From NCBI RefSeq assembly GCF_030867145.1, contig NC_134415.1, forward strand, positions 21,058,417-21,122,416: 64,000 nucleotides of DNA, in the 5' to 3' direction. Shown one piece after another: positions 1-13,610 of this stretch. Within the stretch, counting starts at the first letter, position 1; each line of letters begins with the position of its first letter. The stretch is from Opisthocomus hoazin. Its lineage: Eukaryota; Chordata; Aves; Opisthocomiformes; Opisthocomidae. Position numbers and translations under genes: made by a program. The notes below the pieces were generated by a model. That model saw only the letters and a program-made list of their open reading frames with translations, did no database searches and had not been told where the DNA came from.

Positions 1-3000
1 TGGAGGTTTTGCATACACAAACAAATCAGTGGCCTACAGCGTGCTGAGTGTTTCTCTTCCCTTGTAGTTTAGCTGTGCAGGGAATAAGCAGCAGCAGCAT
101 TCCTGCAACGAGTGACACTAACCTGTGCCTCATTGCTGCTTCTAGTACCATCGCTCTAGTAAATCTCAGAATGTAAAAGGCTGCTTCTCTTCAGAGCAGG
201 TTGTAAGTGCTACCTGACTTTTGCAAGCATCACTGATGAGCTGGTAAATGCACATAAAAACTGGAGTAGCCGGGGAAACCAAATCTCAGAGGTTAAATAA
301 CTCATTTTAGGCTTAAGAGTCAAAATCAGGATGATAATATCCACTGGCTACTGAGGTACTGTGCCCATCACACTGTTAGTATGCCAGTGCTGCCTGCTGC
401 TATCCCTGTGTCCTAGACTGTGGGACATCTGCTCCAGCTGCACAAATTGTGTTCAGATGACCAAAAAGCAAATGCTCGCCCAAGGAACTGCACCCCTGCA
501 AACACTCTAATGCTGCCTAAAATGCCACCACATCAGGAATGACAAATTCTGCTCGCGCTCATTGAGCAGGGTCTGTAGCTCACATATGTTTTCCGTTTGG
601 TGCTCCAGCCTTCCTCCCGCTGGAGGCAAGCGGAGGGAGCCCAGCTGTGCCCAATTATGGTCAGAGGCGCATGGGGGTGAGAGCTTAAAAGCAGTGCAAG
701 AGGTCAGTTGTTCACTTTGGCTTAGAGATGGGCTGGTGTCTCTGTGCTCTGTTTTGATTTTTTTTTTTTTTTTTTTTTTTACCAATCCTGAAGGCTTTGA
801 GGCTGATTCTAGCTTATTCTATGTTAGTTCTTTACTGATGTTGCTCTACTGAATCTTGATTTTTGTGAAGGTAAGGTTCCATGAGGCCTGCCCACTGTAA
901 CACAAAGGGTCAATGGGAGCTTGTTTCCTATTGCCTGTGTCCACCTCTGTGATGGGTACCAGTACCAGGGGCCGGGGCTGAGCTGAAACCAAGCCCCACT
1001 GAGCATCAGAGACCTATTTGAAACCACAAGATTTAGTTGAGGGCTATAATGATATCATTTTTCTGAGCTGTTTTTAGGAGTCTGGAAGAACACTGGTCTT
1101 TAAATGAATCTTGATTTAATGCATTTAGGACCTGTGTGATTGATGGTGTCTATAAATACCATTTAAGTGCACAACAGAATATTTAACGTACCATTTTCAG
1201 CAGGTTGTGAGCCAGGCTTGCTGCTGTGCTCCTGCAGCAGCTTCCCTTGGCTGCAGGGGGACCCTCTGTGTCCAGTGTCCTTGGCACTTGAGATGTGCAG
1301 CTGGGGGGCTCACTCCTTCATTTTTGGCAAAGGGATTGTCCAAAGAGCGTGCTGGGCAAGTGAAACACACAGGGCTACTGGGGAGGGCATCAGGGGATTT
1401 CTGCACTTGGAAGACAACCTTAGGGTCCCCAGGCTGTGGGCCAGTGTGGGGCAGTGCCTGTTTTCTCACAGGAAAAGGATGAAATAACTTAGAGGGCAGC
1501 CCAAGCAAATAGTTATGGAAAGCACAAAAGAGGGGTGGGCAGAAGGGAGGGAGGAGGTGTATTCTTCCCCCCCATCCTCTTGCACCTATTTCTCAGAGGT
1601 ATCTGTGGTGTTATTTATAATAGCAATGCTTTTTTTGCGGGGGGGGGGAAGGGAAAAAGCCTTTTATAGGAATCTGATTATGTGTTTCTAAATTTAAGAA
1701 GGGAAGTTTTTTTGATGCTAAAGTAGAAAAAAAAATAGTGATTTAGTGTATTAAAATTTGCAAGTACTTAGCGTAATCTAGTGATTAAAGCAGTCTTACT
1801 GGTGCGCTTGTAAATCATAAATTCCCACTGCAGAATGGCTCCTGTGGCATTTTGCCAATTAACCTTTGCACGCTTTGATCTCGCTTTGACTCCAGAAGTT
1901 CAGGCTGCTCCCCAGCTTGTTTAGTTGTTGTTAACAAAACATTTGCCCTTTGAAATACACAGTGCTTAGTACACGTGCTCCAGATCCCTGAGCACATGCG
2001 ATATTGATGTCTTGTGGATCATAGAAAGAGCCTGACTCATTAGTGAAGAGATATTAAATAAACATTCTCAAAGAAAGCAAGCAAACTTGGCCATTACGAA
2101 GACAGCAGAGGCATAGGAAATGTGAGTTCAGTGGACTGGTGAGGAGAGGAATCATGTTGTGTTCCCATGGAGGCAAGCTATGTACCCCCTGCCTGCCCTG
2201 CAGGCTCCTCTGGCAGTCGGCGGTGGGGCTCATCTGGGAAGAGCGGGGACCCCGCTCTGCCACCTGTCCTGCCTCTCCAGGGGCTGGGAGCGGAGCTGTG
2301 GGCCAGATGGTAAGGAGCTTGCAGGGAATATTCCTGCCCGCGTCTGGCAACCAGCAGCCAGCAAGCATAGCCTTTCTGCAAAGCACTGCAACCACGATGG
2401 CTGCTGCTGCGTGCACGAGTCTCCGTTCCTCCTGGATTCTTGTCCAATATGTGCCTTTGGCTTGCCCCCTCTCCTGTCTTCACCTCTAAGGGTGTAATGT
2501 ACCGTGTTTACCTTTCTCCTTCCCTCCCATAGGTAGTCCTGTGGTCAAGGGCTGAAAACACCTGTTGAGACCAAAAATGTTTTAAGATATAAAGCTTATC
2601 ACAGGCATTGAGTATTCTTAAACAGGTTGGATATACATTTTGCAAGCCATGTGACATTCATTATTTATAACTAATGAATATGTGACAGCTGAGAAATATG
2701 AAAGAGAATTTGCTCTCTGTGTTCAGGGTCTCTCAGTTCACATGAGTCAGTCTCAGAGTCTGAAGCCTAAAAAAGGTCACTTTGCAATCTGTAAGTAGCT
2801 TTACAGCCTTCGCGAGCCTTAAAGCATCAGGCTTAGCCAGTGGAAAAAACCTCCTGGAACAAGGTAGCTCTGCCAGCAGAAAGCTGCAAAATGGAGAGAG
2901 CTGCTAAGTCTGCCATCTCCTGCTTCTGATGCAGGTAGAGGAAGGAGAGCAGAAGCTTTTCTAGAGGCTGAGCATATGTCTGATTTGTCACAGCTTCAGC

Positions 3001-6000
3001 CAATAATTCTCACATTTACCTATTCCAGGCTTGTCTCCAAATGACCAAACGTAAGACTTGACATTGCCTTATGGATACACGAAACAATGGAACTGGTGAG
3101 TAGTCCTACCTCCACAGAACCTGGTATTCCCTTGCATCCTCTCCTGTCTCCTGCCTTTGTCATCGCAGCCTACATAGCCCACCACTCAGCCACCAGCACC
3201 TGTAGTCTTCTGCTGCTCGCTAGACCCACACCAGTCAAAACATGTGGCAGAGTAAACACATTTCTTTAAATTCAGGTTTTCTTTCCATCCAAACCTCCAG
3301 TACCCACCTATGATGGAAGGTGAGATGTCTCCCTCCCCACAGGCAATGACAGAAACATGTTGTCTCTCAACACATGGCTGACTCCCCTTCCCTTCCCCAT
3401 ACTGAAAACTCAAGTGTTGTGCTTTCATAAAGAAGGCACCTGAAAACACAGTCCCTCCCCAAGACCCGTTGCCCTGTGGAGGATGTGAACATACACCCCT
3501 TTTGCAAACAGCTATGGTAGTGCAAAAGGCTACTGCCCCTCTTGACCTGCCCACAGGAGCACCTCTCAACCTGCTCGAGTCAGAACCACCTGGATTTATA
3601 GAGTAAGGTTTCCCTTGCTCCACTTTGGCTGAAGTAGGAGGAGTGTTTGCATGAGCCACTTGACTGGAAGAGGAGACCCCAGGCTAGGACAGGGGAGACC
3701 TGCAAGCCACAGGGGCAAGGCCTGGGGGCAGGTCAGTCTCCCTGGATCAGCACAGCTGGATCTGGGGGTAAACAGCTGGTTCCTGCTTATTTGACATAAC
3801 CACTTCCGCTCATCCACCTCCTACTATTTAACTTTCCCTCAAATGGACTTCCCCCACACACTGCCTTACCCGTATGAGAAGATCTGTGACAAAAGCCCAC
3901 CTTGCCACCTCCCTCCTGACTACTTATCCCTCCTGTAAATGCCTCACCAGGCTGCGAACCTGGTGCCAGCTGTCAGCATTAGATATGACTGATGTTCATT
4001 TTCTTGCACAATAGTATGTTTGGTTTCTTATTACCTAATGTCAGCCTTTCTGCCATTTTCTTCTCTTCCTATTTTCCCATTTATTTCATGCATCCATCAC
4101 AAGTGATTAGCTCTTAGAAGTAGGAATTGCTAGGCTGGTTTCCTCAGGAAATGAGGTGATCACGCTCTGCACATCCTACGATAACCACTGAATACACCAG
4201 TTGATTTAATTTGGCTGATGGAGTGCAGGCTCACAGGTAACTGAATTCTTACAAGTTTTGTGCAAGTAGCACAAAAGCACTAGCTGGAGCAGAGAGGAAC
4301 CCTGAAGTCAGGTGCAAGAAAGAAAAGTGCAGATAAAATTGTCTCTTAGTAGATGCCAAACAATTCATAAGAGTGATACACTAATAAGTGTCAAAAAAGC
4401 GCCTCATTTTGTACCTGCAAATGACCACAAGACACAAACCCATAAGAAACCTAGGGCTTGTTAAATTACTTGCTTTTTTATGTTGTTTGCACTGTTACTG
4501 GGACAATGGCTTTAGATCTCCGAGAGAGATTTTTAGTGTGTTACTACAGACCATGAAAAAAAATAATAGTAGAGAAAAAGTCAGAATGTACCAATGAATG
4601 TTTCCTATCCAGGAACATATTTTCATTGCGGCACCTTTGTGTAATCCTGCTGGCTTTGGCACTTCTCCACAGCATTGTAAAATTCTTGTTCAGTCTTAAT
4701 ACACTAATTTTGCATCTGTTTCATTTCAAATGGTGGCACAATAGGGCTCAAAAGGACATTTAGGCTTTATTCATTGTTCCTGCTCGCAACTAAAGGCAAC
4801 TCTGGTGCTGGGTCACCGGGGTTCACCAAACCGACGTAGCACAGTTGGGTTTAACTGCCTTCCCAGGGTGCCCGCTCTCCTGGTCTGTGAATCTCAGGAG
4901 ATCTAATCACCAAAGGTTCATCTGGCCACTGCAGGGCACAACATCTTGCTCCACCATTTGGGGTTTTTATTTGCCGGCAGCAGATCCTCAGCCCTTGCCC
5001 ACCTCATTCCCCAACCAAGGACAACCTTAAAAGTAGCCAGGTGACCCGTGAGGCTTGTAAAGGGCAGGTGACAGATCTAAACCTGGCTCAAGGTTTCCAG
5101 CTCCTGGCTGCCTACACAGCAAAGGTGATAAGCACAGTACTAAAACCAGTGTGAGATTTTGCTTGTCGACACATGCTTGCCCAGAGACAGACAAAAGGGA
5201 GGATTTAACCGCAGATCAATTCCATTTTTTCTGAAAAAAAAGGCACTTTTCCACTATAAGGTAATTGCAAAAAGTAAAAACACAGAAAGGTTTGTGCAGC
5301 AGTTTGGCTGCTACGTATCATGCAGTCGTGCCGTGTTACAGAGATAAACATCAGTGCTTACCTTACAGATTGTCTCAACACCTGGAAGGCTGTTATAGAG
5401 ACAGGTTTAATAATTAATTGCTATTTCCCTGAGACAATGCACCCTGGATCTCTTAAGGAGCATATTGCACACTGGGTAACCAGAGTAAGCAAAAGAGACA
5501 AAAGCATTAGAAAAGATAAAAAGACTGAGATCAAATAACATTATTTGTCATGTTGTGGTGGAAATGGGGCTATACTCACCTGATCCTGCGAGGAGGTTGC
5601 CTGGAGATTGCTCAAAGTGCTTGAGGTCAAAATACTTGTATTCCAAAGCTGCTTTTAAGTAAATGACTCTCCTGTGGGTGGTGGCAGCAAAGGTGGGAGC
5701 AGATCAATTCCTTCATGTTACTATGTTGGGCTTATGTCATGTCACCCTGCACAGATGGGGATATGGAGGGGTAGTTTTATATGCAGAAAAATATGGTGTC
5801 TGGAAGCGATGCTGATAAGTTCCAATAGGATATGTTTTCTGCATGCGGTATATATTTTTCTCATCTATGTTTAGCATTACATTTTTCTATGAAAGCTATA
5901 GACCTAATTAAATTAAATGCTACAATGAAGTGAGTAATAAGAAAAAAAATTATTCTTCTGGGCTGCTTAGTGACCACAACCAAAACCATAAGTGCTGGCC

Positions 6001-7621
6001 ATATTCTGGCAGCGGAGGAGCACTAGCATCTCTTTCTGTCTGTGTCTCAGGCACCTTCCCACAACAGCTGCCATCACTTACTGCGGGCCTGTGTGTTATG
6101 ACAGGGGTGCCAAGAAGAAAGGTAATATCTGTGTGCACACAGGGACTGGGGTGAAGGTAGAGAACACCGTGAAGGAGGTGGCAGGCAGGAGGGGAAGCAC
6201 TCGGGGAGGGGAGGCCAGGCCAGGCCTGGGGTGTGCACAAATATGCGACGGCTAAAAGCAGACTTTGGTTGGGATGGGCAAATGGTGCGTTCCAAGGTGC
6301 AGCGGATGTGTGCGTAGGGAAAGAAAGACTCCCAACATATCAACTGCACCTTTCTCCAACTAATGCTTATATTTTTTTAAATATAAGCAAATATTCTATT
6401 CTTTCACTGCAAAGACGTAATGGATTTCAGCCATAGGGATATTAATGATGCACAGTCTTCATTCAACCTAGAGTGCAGGTACGAGCACTGAGAGCAAAGG
6501 TTATCTGGTGAAATGGATGACTGGATATATAGCAGCTGATGGCAGAGAGCTGCGCTTTCTGGTAGCAGTGCGGTTTCGCAAACTCCAGTGCAGGGCATAA
6601 TCTTATCATAAAAGCTTATTTGACCAAATGTGTGTGATTGCTGATGTGAATAGCCTGATCTTCATGGAATCGATGAAATGAGCAAAATTATGAACACGTT
6701 TGTGATATCTACAGGATAAGACTAGCTGCTGGTACCTGCCATGCTGTGAGTTTAGGCTACTGGTGATCAGTGTGTGTCTCATCACTGAGTGAAGCCTATT
6801 GATGTCCTGGGCAAGATACAAAGCCTTTTTTCCCCATGATTTTTATTGCTGAAGAGGATCTTGATTTCAGTGAGTCAGATACTGTTCTTCGGTAAATATA
6901 TGAGCTCAGACGGCTTTGAAAAATGTGTTTCTTCATGAATTGTAGCTGGGTCTCAAGCTTCTTTGATAAGCACAGTGAACAAACTGAAATACTACTCATG
7001 GATCTGGGTAGTTAAATTACTCTTACGGATGGGTCTGATGCTGTTGAGCACATTTTCCCCAGTGCTGCTGTAAAAGGAAGGAACTCCTGAGCTGGAAGAG
7101 GGGTTTAATAGAGGAAATTACTTGGGATTGCACTGGCTTCTGTAAGATAGTTGCTGAGGAAGAGCTCTGTTGGCAAGCTTCCTCTTAGTTTATAGCCAGA
7201 TCCTCAAAGTAGAAGTCATCCTAGGCCAACTGAAGTTACTTTTATACAATCGGAGTTTCTTACCCTGTACTTTATAATAATTTTTGGTACCTTTCATCTG
7301 TTAGTCTGCCAAGGAAAGCCAGCCCAGGCTTCAGCACAGCATTTATCAACCAAGTCTTTAAATCTTTTCTCCATAAGACATTTGAACAAATTAATTGTCT
7401 CTGGCATAGACATTTTAAAATACGTATCAGCAAGTTGTATGTGAAGAACCAGTAGGAGCAACAGTGAGATGTGTTTGTGGAGACAAGGGAGTTGCTCTCC
7501 TGATTGTGAAAAGCAGCAAATAGCTTGTGTGACTCCGCAACGTCTGGGTTTTTAAGCAAGTGCTGGAACATGCATTCACGATACCATAACTGGCTTGTAA
7601 AGATTGAACCCATTCCAATTT
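1..7621. other. Intergenic DNA, no supported gene
   Basis: I see no exon chain, RNA gene or clear transposon here. Open frames are short, overlap on both strands and resemble no family I recognise; the longest is 157 codons on the minus strand near 3.2-3.7 kb. A 23-base T run lies at 758-780. A perfect 11-bp-arm AT-rich inverted repeat lies at 6364-6389. GC-rich patches occur near 1.2-1.5 kb and 2.15-2.45 kb. In mammals the gene upstream of PPP1CB is PLB1, but I could not recognise PLB1 exons. Confidence 0.6.
758..780. repeat. Poly(T) tract, 23 bases
   Basis: Uninterrupted run of T. It could be the reverse complement of a retroposon poly(A) tail, but the sequence to its right shows no recognisable gene copy and no nearby reverse-complement poly(A) signal. 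It is best treated as a simple repeat. Confidence 0.9.
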
Positions 7622-9260
7622 TCATAGAATCATAGGCTGGAAAAGGCCTCTAAAATCGTCAAGTCCAACCATCCACCCAGCAACACCATTCCTACTAAAC
7701 CATATCCTGAAGTGCCACATCTACACGCTTTTTAAACACCTCCAGGGATGGTGACTCCACCACCTCCCTGGGCAGCCTGTTCCAATGCCTGACCATTCTT
7801 TCAGTGAAGAAATTTTTCCTAATATCTAATCTAAACCTCCCCTGATGCAACTTGAGGCCATTGCCTCTTGTCCTATTGCTGGTTACTTGGGAGAAGAGAC
7901 CAACACCCGCCTCACTACAACCTCCCTTCAGGTAGCTGTAGAGAGCAAGAAGGTCCCCCCTCAGTTTCCTCTTCTCCAGACTAAACAGCCCCAGTTCCTT
8001 CAGTCGCTTCTCATAAGACTTGTTCTCTAGAACCCTCACCAGCCTCATTGCCCTTCTCTGGACGTGCTCCAGCACCTCAATGTCCTTCTTGTAGTGAGGG
8101 GCCCAAAACTGAACACAGTACTCCAGGTGCGGCCTCACCAGTGCCGAGTACAGGGGCACGATCACCTCCCTACTCCTGCTGGTCACACTGTTCCTGATAC
8201 AAGCCAGGATGCCTTTGGCCTTCTTGGCCACCTGGGCACACTACTGGCTCATCTTCAGCCAGCTGTGAACCAACACCCCCAGGTCCTTTTCTGCCAGGCA
8301 GCTTTCCAGCCACTCTTCCCCAAGCCTGTAGCACTGCATGGGGTTGTTGTGACCCAAGTGCAGGACCCGGCATTTGGCCTTGTTAAACCTCAGTTGGCCT
8401 TGGCTCATTGATCCAGTCTGTCCAGATCCCTCTGCAGAGCCTTCCTACCCTCAAGCAGATCGACACTCCCACCCAGCTTGGTGTCATCTGCAAACTTACT
8501 GAGGGATCACTCGATCCCCTCATCCAGATCATTGATAAAGATGTTAAACAAGACTGGCCCCAAAACTGAGCCCTGGGGAACACCACTTGTGACCAGACAA
8601 CAGCTGGATTTAACTCCATTCACCACCACTCTCTGCGATCGGCCATTTAGCCAGCTCTTTATCCAGCAGAAAGTACACCAATCCAAACCATGGGCAGCTG
8701 GTTTCTCCAGGAGGATACTGTGAGGAACAGTGTCAAAGGCCTTACTAAAGTCCAGGTAGATGACATCCCCAGCCTTTCCTTCATTCACTAGGCAGGTCAC
8801 CTGGTCATAGAAGGAGATCAGGTTGGTCAAGCAGGACCTGCCTTTCATGAACCCACGCTGGCTGGGCCTGATCCCCTGGTTCACATGCCCGGTGAGCGCA
8901 CTCAGGATGAATCGCTCCAAAATCTTGCCCGGCACTGAGGTCAGGCTGACAAGGCCTGTAGTTCCTGGGATCCTGCTTCCGGCCCTTCTTGTAAATGGGT
9001 GTTACACTGGTGATCCTCCAGTCATCTGGGACCTCCCCTGTTAGCCAGGACTGCTGATAGATGATGGAGAGTGGCTTGGCCGGCTCCTCTGCCAGTTCCC
9101 TCAGCACACTTGGATGGATCCCATCCGGCCCCATAGACTTGTAAGTGTCCAGGTGGCATAGCAGGTTGTTAACTGCTTCTTCCTGGATTATGGGAGGTTT
9201 GTTCTGCACTCCTTCCCTATCTTCCAGCACTGGGGGCTGAGTACCCTGGACTAGTAATAC
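7622..9260 (-). mobile_element. CR1 LINE, 5'-truncated and degenerate
   Basis: Chicken-repeat-1 non-LTR retrotransposon read on the minus strand. From right to left the broken reading frame gives the reverse-transcriptase fingers and palm. Recognisable pieces are [35 protein letters not shown] and VPQGSVLGP. The catalytic ADD motif follows, encoded by the complement of about 8483-8494, and then the C-terminal region with [17 protein letters not shown] and [17 protein letters not shown]. The element ends at the left with the typical CR1 3' terminus and its ATTCTATGA-type octamer. Stop codons and frameshifts, including a stop just before the ADD motif, make it inactive. The 5' half (endonuclease and ORF1) is missing, as usual for CR1. 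The right boundary is approximate. Confidence 0.93.
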
Positions 9261-9377
9261 TAGTGTTATTTTGGTTCCATCTCTGATGAAACAGCTTTTT
9301 TCTATCTCCTCTTTAGGTAGAAGTGCTGGCACTCTCACTATCCACCACTGCTTCACCACTGGTGGTAACATTCAGCA

Positions 9378-9575
9378 GTTGCCAAGTACTTTACATACGT
9401 CCAGTGCTGGAAAAACATTAGCTCATTAAATCTTCCAGTATTCCTGTAATAAGAGCAATCATCAGAATAGTCTTCACTTTATGGACGGGAGTAAGGGAGA
9501 ATGGAGAGTTTAAGTGACATAACCATAGCAAATCAGTGGCAAAGTTAGGATGGTGCTATTGATTTCTGCAAATCC
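9378..9575 (-). repeat. MIR-like CORE-SINE, ancient copy
   Basis: The + strand matches the reverse complement of the MIR SINE consensus as I remember it. In order there is an AAGTACTTTACATA block, a CATTAGCTCATTAAATC block, a degenerate purine-rich stretch, TTTAAGTGACATAACC, and CAAATCAGTGGCAAAGTTAGG. These correspond to the 3' part and CORE of MIR. It directly follows the degraded right end of the CR1 copy. MIR elements predate the bird-mammal split, so divergence is expected. The match is by eye, without alignment. Confidence 0.6.
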
Positions 9576-12500
9576 TCAAAAGACTCCTGAAAAATATATT
9601 CCCTGTTCACTCAGCTGAATAGCCTTGGGCTTTCTCTTATAGCACTGATGTGGACTTGGATCCTAATAGGCAGTGGGATTTCAAATTTCTGGCATCTTTT
9701 TTTTTTTGTTTTCTTCAAAACTCTTTGACACTAACTGTGAGGCACTGGAAAATCTTCGGGCTGTTCTGTTTCCATGTCTTACTTTCTTCACTCTTGAATG
9801 AAACAGTAAAATCTGTATCAGAAGGAGTTACTGGGCTTTGCATCGCGTTTGTAAAGAACACCGTTGCCTGATGGAGTGGTGGGAGAAGCTGCTCAGTGGT
9901 GCCGCCACTTCCCTGTTGAGTCACACAGTGTGCGTGCCACACCAAGCAGGGCTAACAGCACGGGAAGGGGAGTACAGTCCTCCCAGGTCCTGGCAAACCT
10001 GCCCCTCTAGACTGAGCTTCATGGACAGGAGGGCTTAGGACAAACCACCCTCGCATTCATTCATGGCTCTGCCCATGAGCCAAAGACTCTTCATAACCTT
10101 TTGTACCTTTACCCGACTGCTTGCAATAGCCGTGGTGGTGGAGTTGTGCCCTGAGTTTACAGAGCAATTGCATGCCCTGATTGTTGGAGAGTTCTCCTCC
10201 CATTCCATGCAAGATCATGGCTTGGTATAGTACGCTGCCTTGGGAGCTGGCTTTTTAACGCGTGCCAAACTCAAAGCGAATGCTGGATTGGATTTTCTGC
10301 ATTGTCACTCACGTGACAGCAGTCACTGGCATGCAGCTGTGCGTCTCCCTTGCTTAGATCACGGCTGCCTTGGGTAGGTGCCTCCCTGCATACTGGAACA
10401 ACTGCAAACTGCATTAAACCAAAAAATACTTAAAAGTATGGCGGCACTTCCAAATCAATGCAACGTTTTCGAACTACTCATTTTGATGTCTTCTGTGAAA
10501 CATGAACTTCTGAAGTTTGATTGCCACTCCAAGGTCATTTGTATTTTGCATCGAGGCCTGTGCAATGATTCACTTTTTACTCCATTTGCCACTGATCAGA
10601 CTGGATCATCTGCAGAATTTTATTTCCTCTGCAGAGATTTCTAGGAGCTGGAGGTTGGATGATTAATTTTATTGGGACAATAAATTATAAAGGAAGGACT
10701 ATGTCATTCTTCTTCAACAATGCTTCTTCCGGAGTGACAGCATAATAAATTATAGGCATACAGCAAATTCCTAAATGCAATCAGTTGACTCGTGCTGGGT
10801 GGACGGAAGAAGAGCAGCGCTGATGGGTTCGTTCACTGAAGTCACATGGAAGCTTTACTACTACCTTCAGTCAGCACTGGATGATCTACTTTTGACAGAC
10901 GGTTGAGCCTAAAAGCTCACACTGAGAAAAGTTTCTTTTGACAAGGTCAGCTACTAGGTGCGTTGCTGATGAAGAACTCTCCTAATGTAATGCATTTTAA
11001 AAACTAGGGCTTGCCTTGCTGGATTGAGCCATTAGTCTCTTAAGGTTTTCATCTGGACTTGAATAACAATCAATGTCTGACGCTTCAAAGCAAAAAAGGA
11101 ACAAGAAGAAAAAGAAAAGAGAGTTCAAGAAGTCCCAAATGGCTGTTACTTACGTAATTACAGGGACAGGAAACGTCTGTTCTGACCCCCTTGATTTTCA
11201 GCTTCCATCTTGAAGATTTGCTTAACCTTATATTGATGGCCAAAATGCAGATACTCTTGAATAACAAAACTGTGTAGTCCCTGTCGTTGCCTCTCAGTGC
11301 CCTGTACCCAAGCAGCAGTGTATCGATGGTGTATTCCATCAGGGATGCAATGCGGGCTGTAAACCACTGTGGCTTGGCAGCCACTTCACAAATGTTTAGA
11401 AAAGAGGGGGCAGGAGCTGGAATCAGTAATCACATGAGCTATCCCACTGCATTTATCCCCTCTCATGAGTTAATTAATGGATATTGAGTCTGGCAGGGAC
11501 TGTTATGAGCATCCACACTGAACTTCTGCTTACATTGTATAATTTAATCTGGCAATTCCTGCATCAAACCGAACAACCTGTGACTGAACAAGACTGTTTT
11601 TTTAAAAAGAACCTTAATCCTGATTTAATCATTTCACATTGTGGAGAATTCTCCAAAAAAGCCTTGGAAAGCCATTCACCTGATGCTTCCCTGTGCGGTC
11701 TCTTATTGTTCTGGGTTGTGTACTAAGGTGAAAAGATGATCTTCAGAAAACTGACAGCTGACGTAGGACTAGGGTTGAGAAGTGCTTAACTATTTTTTAT
11801 TCTCCTCTCTAGGGCTGAACAACTGAAAAGCTGAGCTGCACGCTTCTGTAACAGGAGGCATCCTGGACCTGAGGAGGCAGGGGACACAGCTGTTGCCTTC
11901 GAGGCGTGATCCCCTCACTTGTATTATTTATACTTCTGAAAGAATTAACCAGCATAAGGCATGTTGAATGCAGGGCAGCTACAGGTCAGAAAAAACAAAT
12001 ATGTTGGTGCTCTTGCTCTTATTCAAGCAAATTTCCACTGATGCTTATGCAAAGGCATCATAATTTAGCTCATCAGCTCTGCTTTTAAAATAAACATGTA
12101 AACACATGCATACAGGCACACTCCTCTCTGTCCTTTTAGGGACCATAATGTGTTCTTAAGAATTTGGGCCATGGGTTTTGAACAGAAAATCTGCTTAGTG
12201 GCCCAGATATTTATAAAGCTGCTAGCAAATATAAAGATAGAGACAGCATGACAGATGCGCAGACACAGTTAGGAGGAATTGTTACAGGCACAAGAATCAT
12301 TTCTCGCTGACGGATGTTCCCCTGCTTACTCGACCCACTTGCAATGTACCCTTTGTAGGGTATTTGCTGTTGCGTGGTTTTCTTTTTCTGACAATGTCCT
12401 AGAGAATCCTAGTTCAAGAGGGTTGTCACTCGGGAATGAATGAACGCTGTTCCCTCGGGGTTCATGGGGGCTGGGTGCACTTTATTGTGAAGTCCAAGAT

Positions 12501-12947
12501 AACAAGCTTTACAGGGTGAAGGTCTTTGATACCAAAGGCAGTAAGAAAAGGCAGGGGGAAGGAAGGTGAGAAGGGGTGTCAAAGTCCCCATATATTTAGT
12601 TATAATCCTAGCTTGATAACCACTGAGCTGGAGCCTTCCCTAACCCCCACTGGTGAGGCTTCCTTGGCAGAGCTACATTAACAGCCTATATGTTACAGAT
12701 GTGGGCATTTACTTTCTCTAAGACTCTGGCAATTTCGGTGCCTAAAGGTGTGTACAGTACTTCTGTACTGATCAGAAAAAAAAAATTTATTTTTCTAATT
12801 TAATTGTTGATTAAATGTCATTGGCTAAAGCACCAGCTGAGGGACTCGTTATCCACTTCAACCTCAAAAGTTTTCAGACCTGTGGATTCAAGGCTGGACT
12901 AGCCCACCACCTTGCATGTATGGTGTAATCGATGGACTTGCTGGACT
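9576..12947. other. Intergenic DNA, no supported gene
   Basis: AT-moderate sequence with no recognisable exon or mobile element. Open frames are under 100 codons and lie in no consistent order. It includes lysine-codon-like A/G-rich sequence near 11.08-11.13 kb, without further support as coding sequence. Confidence 0.6.
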
Positions 12948-13610
12948 TGTCAATGCAAGACGAAAGACATGCTCGGACTCAGGCGCCAAGAGCCGAAGAG
13001 TTAACAAAGGGAGCAATTGACTTTTGCTTATCTTATCAGACAGAAGTAAGGGGAGATAGCCCATCGCTGTAAATCAAGTGATCTGGGGGGCGCAGAGGAG
13101 GCCGCGCAGCCAGAGATTGCTTCGGATAAAGAACAGATGGCTCTGGAAGCGCATACCAAGATGCCCGCTCCGAAGGCGTGTCAGACTGCTGAGTCCCGCT
13201 TCTGACGACACAACATTCCATGCAAGAGCAAATCGATACACAATAATTGACTTGATCCCACCTCGCAAAAAGATTTTCAAACATATAAAATTGGCACTTG
13301 AAAACTCTCTTTGGGAGGAGGAGCCAAGTGAGAACTTCACCTGACGGATGGGTCAAGGGCCTGAACCTCTCTTCCTCCCCCAAGAAGGGACGCCTTTTTG
13401 GTAAGAGTTGCACCTCTGACTTTGTCAGACATATCCCCGGGAACATGTTGTTAACTAAAGCGCTAAACTATTACCTTGAGCTCAACTTTTGTAGACAGTG
13501 CATATATCAATGGCAATCCTGAATCTGTGATACCTGCTGCTTGAATAAATTACCTATTGCTTCAACTTTGTGAAACTGTTTCAGTGAAAGTCCTTGGAAG
13601 GGCTCTGACA
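12948..13610 (+). mobile_element. Probable solo LTR of an endogenous retrovirus
   Basis: A ~660-bp block with LTR layout. It can be read from TGTC at 12948 to GACA at 13610, giving TG...CA ends with a 4-bp inverted repeat. A TATAAAA box lies at 13284-13290 and an AATAAA signal at 13544-13549, about 260 bp later, which would define an R region. Its base composition and CpG content differ from the flanks. I could not find a matching target-site duplication at these ends, so the borders are uncertain and U5 may extend further right. No gag, pol or env reading frame and no clear primer-binding site follows, so it looks like a solo LTR or a fragment. The subfamily is not identified. Confidence 0.5.

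Noticed and set aside
758..1030. Poly(T) run as the reverse-complement tail of a minus-strand processed pseudogene
   Set aside because: No reverse-complement AATAAA is found next to the run and the adjacent sequence does not resemble a gene copy.
2270..2320. Exon-like segment between CTCTCCAG and GTAAGG
   Set aside because: The implied exon is under 40 bases, with no recognisable peptide and no partner exons.
3186..3659. 157-codon minus-strand open frame in the upstream region
   Set aside because: No recognisable domain, no splice context and a composition compatible with chance.
8507..8935. Reverse-transcriptase frame as an active gene
   Set aside because: It belongs to a CR1 copy broken by stops and frameshifts and lacking its 5' half.
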